The notes under the pieces are model-generated. The model did not search any database, was not told the origin of the DNA, and was given only the letters and a program-made list of their open reading frames with translations. A stretch of DNA of 64,000 nucleotides from Kytococcus schroeteri (GTDB lineage Bacteria > Actinomycetota > Actinomycetes > Actinomycetales > Dermatophilaceae): positions 74,576-138,575 of the forward strand of contig NZ_JBHLVH010000001.1 of assembly GCF_042433515.1 (NCBI RefSeq), written 5' to 3'. The position numbers were made by a program, and so were the translations under genes. Shown piece by piece: positions 58,995 through 64,000 of this stretch (the first letter of the stretch is position 1; every line of letters begins with the position of its first letter).

Positions 58995-60086
58995 ATGACG
59001 CAGACGTCCCCTGAAGACCCCGCCCACCCCTCGCCCTCCCCACTCAGCGCACGGCCCGGCGCGGTGCGCCTCGGCTCGCCGGTGGCGCTGCACCACGGTG
59101 ATCCGCTCAAGGAGCAGCGGCTCCTCGAGGAGGGGCTGGCCGTGGTCGACCTGGGGGACCGCGGTGTGGTGACGGTCACCGGGCCGGACCGCCTCACGTG
59201 GCTGCACAGCCTCGTGACGCAGGACCTGGCCGGGCTGCCGCCCCACCACTCGGCGGAGGCCATCCTCCTCACCCCGCAGGGCCGCATCGAGCACGTTCTG
59301 CACGTGGTGGACGACGGCGAGACCACCTGGATCACGACCGACCCCGGCCACGCCGCGCCGCTGGCCGCCTTCCTGGACTCGATGCGGTTCATGCTGCGGG
59401 TCGAGGTGGCCGACCGCAGCGACGACCTGCGTGTGTTGGGCGAGCCGGTGGCGGCCGAGGGGCTGCCCGGCGAGCCCCCGGTGTGGCGGGACCCCTGGCC
59501 CGGGCCGGTCGGGGAGACGGCGGTGCGTACCGCGCCGGAGCTCGGGCGCCACCCCGGTGAGGGGTGGGCGTGGCGGGAGGTGGTGCTGCCCGCCGACGAG
59601 GTGGAGGCCTGGGTGGGCGACCGCCCGCTGGCCGGCCGGTGGGCGCTGGAGGCCCTGCGGGTGGCGGCCTGGCGACCGGCGGCCGACGAGGTCGACGAGC
59701 GCTCCATCCCGCACGAGCTGGACTGGCTCCGTACGGCGGTGCACCTGCGCAAGGGCTGCTACCGCGGGCAGGAGACGGTGGCGCGGGTGCAGAACCTGGG
59801 CCAGCCACCGCGGCGGCTGGTCTTCCTGCACCTCGACGGCTCGGGGCACGAGCTGCCGGTCGTGGGCGCCGAGGTGCGCTCCGGGGCCGTGGCCGGGGAG
59901 CCGGGCTCCGGCCGGGTGGTGGGCCGGCTCACGAGCGTGGCCCGCCACCACGAGCTGGGCCCCATCGGGCTCGCGGTGGTGAAGCGTTCGGTGGACCCCG
60001 GGGAGCCGCTCACCGTCGACGGGACGGCCGCGGCCCAGGAGGTGGTGGTGGCGCCCGGTGGCCGCCCGGCCCGGCGGCGCCCCTGA
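58995..60086 (+). CDS. ygfZ: YgfZ/GcvT-like folate-binding protein
   Basis: 363 residues. VVDLGDRGVVTVTGPDRLTWLHSL at the N-terminus and the signature KGCYRGQETVARV near residue 258 mark YgfZ, which helps assemble or repair certain Fe-S enzymes with a folate. No aminomethyltransferase partner genes are nearby. ATG 58995 has GGAG five bases upstream. Divergent from the LCP gene. Confidence 0.93.
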   Translation: MTQTSPEDPAHPSPSPLSARPGAVRLGSPVALHHGDPLKEQRLLEEGLAVVDLGDRGVVTVTGPDRLTWLHSLVTQDLAGLPPHHSAEAILLTPQGRIEHVLHVVDDGETTWITTDPGHAAPLAAFLDSMRFMLRVEVADRSDDLRVLGEPVAAEGLPGEPPVWRDPWPGPVGETAVRTAPELGRHPGEGWAWREVVLPADEVEAWVGDRPLAGRWALEALRVAAWRPAADEVDERSIPHELDWLRTAVHLRKGCYRGQETVARVQNLGQPPRRLVFLHLDGSGHELPVVGAEVRSGAVAGEPGSGRVVGRLTSVARHHELGPIGLAVVKRSVDPGEPLTVDGTAAAQEVVVAPGGRPARRRP

Positions 60087-60094
60087 GACACCTG

Positions 60095-60110
60095 TGTGAC
60101 ATAGGTCACA
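60095..60110. promoter_or_regulatory. GlxR/CRP operator
   Basis: TGTGACATAGGTCACA, an exact match to the actinobacterial GlxR/CRP consensus TGTGANNTANNTCACA. It lies between ygfZ and the PRC-barrel gene, centred about 50 bases upstream of the likely transcription start, a position suited to activation. Confidence 0.8.
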
Positions 60111-60119
60111 TGATTGCGG

Positions 60120-60148
60120 TTGGTTCCGTGACCTTTCGCAAATACTGT
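60120..60148 (+). promoter_or_regulatory. Promoter of the PRC-barrel gene
   Basis: -35 TTGGTT (60120-60125), 17-base spacer, -10 TACTGT (60143-60148). The leader of about 75 bases contains a GAAGGAG ribosome site. Confidence 0.65.
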
Positions 60149-60228
60149 GGATCCGAACCCCCCGGTCCTCCCGGGTGGGAGACCTGAGACGGACACGGCT
60201 CGCGCTTCGGGCCCGAAGGAGTACAGCA

Positions 60229-61287
60229 ATGATCAGCAAGGAGCAGCTAGAGGACCTGCGAGGCCGCGACCTGTTCGGCGCCGGCAACGAGAAGGTCGGG
60301 TCCATCGAGGACATCTACCTCGACGACCAGACCGGTCAGCCCGCCTGGGCCACGGTCAACACCGGCATGTTCAGCGGCAACAGCTTCGTGCCGCTGGACG
60401 ACGCCACCATCGCCGAGGGTGGCCTCTCGGTGCCCTACACCAAGGACAAGGTGAAGGACTCCCCGCAGATCGAGGCCGGCCAGCACCTGGACGCCGAGCA
60501 CGAGGTGGAGCTGTACCGCTACTACGGCGTGCAGTTCGACGGCGACACCACCCAGACCGAGGCCGGCTTCGCGGGTGACCGCGTCGAGGCCGCCGACGTG
60601 GAGCGCGACAACACCGGCGCCGACTTCGGCCGTTGGGACGGCGCTGCCGCCGGCACCGCTGCCGGCACCGCTGCGGGCACCGGCCTCGCCGCCGGCGACG
60701 CCACCGCCAAGGCCGACTACGACCGCCAGTATGGCTCGGAGTCCGAGATCGACGTGGAGCGCGAGCGCGCCCTGGAGGCCGACCAGGCTGCCGGTTTCGC
60801 CGACCGCGGCACCGACGCCACCACCGCCGTGCCCACGGCTGCCGCCTCCACCGGCTACGCCGGCGAGCGCACCGCCGACCGCGGTCTGGCCGTCGACGGC
60901 GAGCGCACCACGGTGACCCGCCACGAGGAGCGCCTGAACGTGGGCAAGGAGCGTCGCGAGACCGGCTCCGTGCGCCTGCGCAAGTTCGTGGTCGAGGAGG
61001 ACGAGACCATCTCCGTGCCGCTGGAGCGCGAGTCCGTGGAGATCGAGCGTCGTGAGATCACCGACGGCCAGCCGGTGGGCGCCTGGGACTTCGCCGACGA
61101 CGAGCTCGAGGTCCGCCTCGTCGAGGAGCACCCGGTGGTCTCCAAGGAGGTCTACGCGGTGGAGGAGATCGGCCTGAACAAGAAGGTCGTCACCGAGAAC
61201 CGTCAGGTCACCGAGCGCCTGCGCCGCGAGCGCGTCGAGATCGAGGGCGCCGACGACGCCCAGCTCGACGGCCGCGACCGCGTCTGA
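60229..61287 (+). CDS. PRC-barrel and DUF2382 stress-response protein
   Basis: 352 residues. PRC-barrel at about 1-90 (DLRGRDLFGAGNEKVGSIEDIYLD), an Ala/Gly/Thr-rich middle, and a C-terminal DUF2382 domain (RHEERLNVGKERRETGSVRLRK, VEEIGLNKKVVTENRQVTERL). Very acidic, no signal peptide. DUF2382/YsnF-type proteins are linked to general stress. The promoter has an exact GlxR/CRP site, so it is likely carbon- or cAMP-controlled. ATG follows GAAGGAG. Confidence 0.93.
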   Translation: MISKEQLEDLRGRDLFGAGNEKVGSIEDIYLDDQTGQPAWATVNTGMFSGNSFVPLDDATIAEGGLSVPYTKDKVKDSPQIEAGQHLDAEHEVELYRYYGVQFDGDTTQTEAGFAGDRVEAADVERDNTGADFGRWDGAAAGTAAGTAAGTGLAAGDATAKADYDRQYGSESEIDVERERALEADQAAGFADRGTDATTAVPTAAASTGYAGERTADRGLAVDGERTTVTRHEERLNVGKERRETGSVRLRKFVVEEDETISVPLERESVEIERREITDGQPVGAWDFADDELEVRLVEEHPVVSKEVYAVEEIGLNKKVVTENRQVTERLRRERVEIEGADDAQLDGRDRV

Positions 61288-61305
61288 GCGATCCGCTGAC
61301 CCGCT

Positions 61306-61339
61306 GACGCGGCCCCGCCCCACCGGGCGGGGCCGCGTC
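61306..61339 (+). terminator. Hairpin terminator
   Basis: Perfect 15-bp stem GACGCGGCCCCGCCC with its complement and a four-base loop, after the PRC-barrel gene. Confidence 0.85.
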
Positions 61340-61368
61340 GTGCGTGCGGGCTGGACTACCCTCGCCGC

Positions 61369-62361
61369 GTGACCGCTCCCAACTCGCACCACAGCCCCCT
61401 CGCTGAGGCCCCCGTGGTCGCCCACGTCGTGCGGGGCGACCTCGTGGAGTCCGTGCACCACGGCCTGGCCATCCTCACCGCGTCGGACGGAGGGGTGGAG
61501 CGGGCCGTCGGGCCGGTGAACGTGCCGATGTTCCCGCGCTCGGCCAACAAGCCGATGCAGGCCGTCGGCATGCTGCGCGCCGGGGCTGCGCTCTCGGGCC
61601 GCCACCTCGCGCTGGCCTGTGCGAGCCACTCCGGCGAGGCCTTCCACCGCGAGGCCGTGCTGGAGATGCTGGCGTCCGCGGGCCTGGACGCCTCCTTCCT
61701 GCAGAACACGCCCACCCTGCCGGGGGACGAGCAGGTCCGGGCCGACTGGCTGGCCGCCGGCCACGGCCCCGACGCGCTGGTGCAGAACTGCTCCGGCAAG
61801 CACGCCGGCATGCTCGCCGCCTGCGTGGCCGCGGGGTGGAGCACGCAGACCTACCTGGACGCGGCCCACCCGCTGCAGGTGACCATCCGCCAGGCGGTGG
61901 AGGACCTCTCCGGCGATGCGGTGGAGCACGTGGCGGTGGACGGCTGCGGTGCCCCGGTGATGTCGCTGACGCTGGCCGGTCTGGCCCGGGCGTTCGGGCG
62001 CATCGCGTCGGCCCCCGAGGGGCCAGAGCGGGCCGTGGCCGACGCGATGCGGGAGAACCCCCAGTACGTGGGCGGCACCCATCGCGAGGTCACCGCGCTG
62101 ATGCGTGCGCTGCCCGGCGCGGTCGCCAAGGACGGCGCCGAGGCCGTGCTGGCCCTCGGGCTGCCGGACGGCCGGGGCCTGGCGGTGAAGGTCGCCGACG
62201 GTGCCGAGCGCGCGCTGTGGCCGGTGGCGGTGGAGCTGCTCCGCGCCGCCGGCGTGGAGAACGAGGCCCTGGGCCGCATCGGTGCGGTGCAGGTGATGGG
62301 GCACGGACGGGCCGTCGGCTCGGTCGTGGCCACCGGGATCGTGGGCGAGGAGGCCCGTTGA
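61369..62361 (+). CDS. Type III L-asparaginase (PF06089-like)
   Basis: 330 residues. VHHGLAILTASDGGVERAVGPV, FPRSANKPMQAVGMLRAGA, CASHSGEAFHREAV and VQNCSGKHAGMLAACVAAGW match the Rhizobium-type asparaginase family, in which a Ser-Lys pair and a zinc-binding Cys act. GTG 61369 is six bases after TACCCT, leaderless. Its stop overlaps the DUF2516 gene start by one base. Confidence 0.92.
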   Translation: MTAPNSHHSPLAEAPVVAHVVRGDLVESVHHGLAILTASDGGVERAVGPVNVPMFPRSANKPMQAVGMLRAGAALSGRHLALACASHSGEAFHREAVLEMLASAGLDASFLQNTPTLPGDEQVRADWLAAGHGPDALVQNCSGKHAGMLAACVAAGWSTQTYLDAAHPLQVTIRQAVEDLSGDAVEHVAVDGCGAPVMSLTLAGLARAFGRIASAPEGPERAVADAMRENPQYVGGTHREVTALMRALPGAVAKDGAEAVLALGLPDGRGLAVKVADGAERALWPVAVELLRAAGVENEALGRIGAVQVMGHGRAVGSVVATGIVGEEAR

Positions 62362-62729
62362 TGGACATGGTCGTGCTGAGCATCCTGCGGTTCGAGACCT
62401 GGGTGCTGGCGGTGCTCGCCGTGGTGGCGCTCGTGGTGGAGGTGCGGGCGCTGCTGCACGTGCTCACTACCCGGGTGGACGCCTTCCCAGCCGCGGACGC
62501 CCGCACCAAGGTCTTCTGGGCCGTGGTGCTTGGTCTGTGCACCCTGCTGGGCGCCTACCAGGTCTGGGTGCTGGGGAGCCTCGTGGCGCTGGGGTCGTGG
62601 ACGACCTTCCCGCCGCTGGCGCTCTTCGGCCTCATCGCGGTCACCGTGGCGGGCGTCTACCTGGCCGACACCAAGCGGCGCATCGAGGGGATCCTGGCCA
62701 ACGCCCAGACCCCCGGCCGCCTGTGGTGA
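62361..62729 (+). CDS. DUF2516 membrane protein
   Basis: 122 residues, three hydrophobic segments (LAVLAVVALVVEVRALLHVL; FWAVVLGLCTLLGAY; ALFGLIAVTVAGVYLAD). ADTKRRIEGI near the C-terminus is typical of DUF2516, a family found in actinobacteria. Function unknown. It overlaps its neighbours by one and four bases, so it is part of a three-gene operon. Confidence 0.88.
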   Translation: MDMVVLSILRFETWVLAVLAVVALVVEVRALLHVLTTRVDAFPAADARTKVFWAVVLGLCTLLGAYQVWVLGSLVALGSWTTFPPLALFGLIAVTVAGVYLADTKRRIEGILANAQTPGRLW

Positions 62730-63526
62730 GCCTGCCCGGCCCGCAGACGCACCTCGAGGACGGGCCGGAGGGCCCGCTGGAGGTGTTCGCCACCGGGCGG
62801 GGCGAGCCGGTGACGGTCTACGCGCACGGGCTGGCGGGCAGCATCACCTCCACGCGGCCGTTCGCCACCGGGGTGGTCGGCGGCTCGGTGTTCCTGCACC
62901 AGCGGGGCCACGGGCGCTCCCTGGCGCCCGACGGCGGCTGGGACTACGGCCATCTGGCAGCCGATCTGCTCGCGGTGGCCGACCGCCACGGGGCCACCCG
63001 CGCGTTGGGGCTGAGCATGGGGGCGGGCGCCATCACGCGGATCCTGGCCGAGCAGCCGGACCGCTTCGAGCGGGCCGTCCTGGTGATCCCCGCCGTCATC
63101 GACGCCACCCGCGAGGACGCCGCGCTGCGCCGTATGGAGCGGATGGCTGCGCTCGTGGAGGCTGGTGACGCCGACGCCCTCGAGGCGTGGCTGCTGGCCG
63201 ACCAGCCCGCGGCGGTGCGTGACCAGCCGGCGGTGCGCGCCTTCTGCCGCCAGCAGGCCGAGGCGCTGCTGGGCACGGGGGCGGCTACGGCGCTGCGGGC
63301 ACTGCCGGGCGCCCACCCCATCGACGACCGGGCCGCCCTGGCCGCGGTGAGCGCCCCGGTGCTCGTCATCGGGCAGGAGGACGACGACGCGCACCCGGCC
63401 TCGGTGGCCCGTGGGCTGGGCGAGGCCCTGGGCAACGCGACGGTGGAGGTGCTGCCGCCTGGCGGGCTCATCTGGGCCCACCGCCAGCGGGTCCGCGAGC
63501 TGGTGACGGGCTTCCTGAACGCCTGA
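62726..63526 (+). CDS. Alpha/beta hydrolase
   Basis: 266 residues. Oxyanion hole VYAHGLAGS, nucleophile elbow LGLSMGAGAI (Ser near 98), acid in VIGQEDDDAHPA, and a C-terminal His in GGLIWAHRQRVREL. Substrate unknown. GTG 62726 overlaps the DUF2516 stop (GTGA). It is the last gene before the lower-GC region. Confidence 0.93.
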   Translation: MSLPGPQTHLEDGPEGPLEVFATGRGEPVTVYAHGLAGSITSTRPFATGVVGGSVFLHQRGHGRSLAPDGGWDYGHLAADLLAVADRHGATRALGLSMGAGAITRILAEQPDRFERAVLVIPAVIDATREDAALRRMERMAALVEAGDADALEAWLLADQPAAVRDQPAVRAFCRQQAEALLGTGAATALRALPGAHPIDDRAALAAVSAPVLVIGQEDDDAHPASVARGLGEALGNATVEVLPPGGLIWAHRQRVRELVTGFLNA

Positions 63527-63559
63527 GAGTAAAGACTCGCTCAAGGTTCGTTGCGGCAG

Positions 63560-63589
63560 TTGAATCCTGGCTTCGGGGGGGGGGATAGT
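63560..63589 (+). promoter_or_regulatory. Promoter candidate of the small-ORF region
   Basis: -35 TTGAAT (63560-63565), 18-base G-rich spacer, -10 GATAGT (63584-63589). A GAGGGGAA ribosome site follows at 63606 before ATG 63623. Confidence 0.45.
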
Positions 63590-63622
63590 CCTCGCAGTCG
63601 ACTACGAGGGGAATTGTCATCC

Positions 63623-63697
63623 ATGAAGAACATTCTTGCCATGCTCGGGGTGGTCATCCACGGCATCGAGGACAAGTGCCCGCAGCGTTCGCGATGA
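63623..63697 (+). CDS. Small ORF, 24 residues (candidate peptide)
   Basis: Begins MKNILAMLGVVIHG and ends DKCPQRSR: a hydrophobic N-terminal half, then a charged tail with one Cys. It has a promoter, a good ribosome site nine bases away, and is followed by a strong hairpin. No family recognised. It could be a signalling or toxin-like peptide, or chance within a regulatory RNA. Confidence 0.35.
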   Translation: MKNILAMLGVVIHGIEDKCPQRSR

Positions 63698-63710
63698 AAT
63701 GTTGACTTCG

Positions 63711-63750
63711 CTGGATGGGGGGCAGGCGTTGCCTGCCTCCCCCCATCCAG
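63711..63750 (+). terminator. Strong hairpin after the small ORF
   Basis: CTGGATGGGGGG / CCCCCCATCCAG outer stem and CAGGC / GCCTG inner stem with a three-base bulge and a GTT loop. It is terminator-like but lacks a T-run. Confidence 0.55.
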
Positions 63751-63768
63751 CCGATGGGGGGAGATGTG

Positions 63769-63831
63769 ATGGACTGGGTTCAATTCGGGTCGGCATGGGT
63801 TGCTGGGACTCAGCTGGTCAGGAGGGCATGA
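63769..63831 (+). CDS. Small ORF, 20 residues (candidate peptide)
   Basis: Begins MDWVQFGSAW, ends LVRRA. GGGGGGAG lies about six bases before the ATG. Its TGA overlaps ATG 63828 of a further 29-codon frame that runs across the IS boundary to 63917. Weak support; it may be chance. Confidence 0.2.
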   Translation: MDWVQFGSAWVAGTQLVRRA

Positions 63832-63883
63832 AGGTGGGGCGCGTCGACGGTGGGTACGAGGCCGATGCCGTGGGGGCAAAGTG

Positions 63884-64000
63884 GCTCATCCGATCTGAGG
63901 GTGTAGCCGGGGTCTGAAGCCGCCGGCTTCGAGGAGGGATCGGGCGACGTCGTGGGTCAGGGTGCGGAAGCCGAGGGCGGAGCCGCGGAGGTGCTCGAGG
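63884..64000 (-). mobile_element. ISL3-family insertion sequence, right end (partial)
   Basis: The IS end is placed at about 63884, where GGCTCATCCGATCTGAGG looks like a terminal inverted repeat just outside the transposase stop. The flanking eight bases GCAAAGTG (63876-63883) would be the target duplication. The rest of the element lies beyond the window. Confidence 0.65.
63886..64000 (-). CDS. ISL3-family transposase, C-terminal fragment
   Basis: The last 37 codons: LEHLRGSALGFRTLTHDVAR, then SLLEAGGFRPRLHPQIG and stop. This end is characteristic of actinobacterial ISL3-type (IS1096/IS1165-like) DDE transposases. The catalytic residues are outside the window. Confidence rests on the C-terminal signature alone. 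Confidence 0.85.
   Translation of the reverse strand, partial: LEHLRGSALGFRTLTHDVARSLLEAGGFRPRLHPQIG

Noticed and set aside
63636..63917. A 93-codon frame across the small-ORF region
   Set aside because: It has no ribosome site, passes through the hairpin and the IS boundary, and reads as low-complexity sequence.

Overview
The window is high-GC DNA, about 70 % or more by eye, with GTG and TTG starts common and genes packed tightly. It holds a mycothiol synthase gene, an arfABC-type channel cluster, a DUF2516 gene, a GlxR-type operator and two gene orders typical of actinomycetes: rsmI-metG-tatD-ksgA-ispE, and tRNA-Gln-glmU-prs-rplY-pth. All of this points to an actinobacterium, most likely of the order Micrococcales. 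A Kytococcus/Dermacoccaceae-like organism is my guess, but I cannot prove it from the sequence. No rRNA, CRISPR array or prophage was seen. One IS element starts at the right edge.

Layout. 1-3,435: the start of a small membrane protein, a NarL-type two-component pair, a mycothiol-type DinB-fold protein and an SRPBCC protein. 3,436-5,499: extragenic repeats, then a TPP riboswitch driving thiE-thiD. 5,500-7,340: a scrap zone with a palindrome array, a piece of an ABC-F gene, the 3' end of an SRPBCC gene and a piece of an ABC exporter. 7,347-11,037: a hypothetical gene, an ABC-F gene with a 5' frameshift, and a Tat-exported endonuclease/phosphatase flanked by two copies of a 78-bp palindromic repeat. 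11,038-15,996: divergent alanine dehydrogenase and alanine/sodium symporter, a RhtX/FptX-like MFS gene with a DtxR-type iron box over its promoter, and a VKOR. 16,047-23,519: nadE-SDR-TPR, two MFS efflux genes (one with a MarR regulator), an alkyltransferase-like protein and hutG.

23,520-27,082 is a complete peroxide-response unit: OxyR-type sites, ahpC, ahpF, oxyR. 27,897-30,105 carries a K+-channel/RCK gene and a DUF6394 partner. 30,357-32,907 is an OmpR-type two-component pair facing a lipoprotein gene. 33,147-35,321 is the arfABC-like operon. 35,421-45,104 is housekeeping: rsmI, metG, tatD, ksgA, ispE, an ABC-F gene and fprA. 45,212-55,188 holds both polyphosphate kinases (ppk2 and ppk1, the latter coupled to a NUDIX/histidine-phosphatase gene) around the glmU-prs-rplY-pth block. 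55,231-63,526 has mshD, a nitrobindin-like gene, an LCP ligase, ygfZ, a GlxR-boxed PRC-barrel/DUF2382 stress gene, a type III asparaginase, DUF2516 and an alpha/beta hydrolase. 63,527-64,000 is a lower-GC stretch with tiny reading frames and a hairpin, ending in an ISL3-type transposase.

Two themes run through the window. First, many genes begin 6-8 bases after a TANNNT-like -10 box, which implies widespread leaderless mRNAs. Second, intergenic DNA carries at least six kinds of long inverted repeat that are not ordinary terminators. The least explained parts are the 5.5-7.3 kb scrap zone, the paired repeats around the endonuclease, and the small-ORF region next to the IS element.
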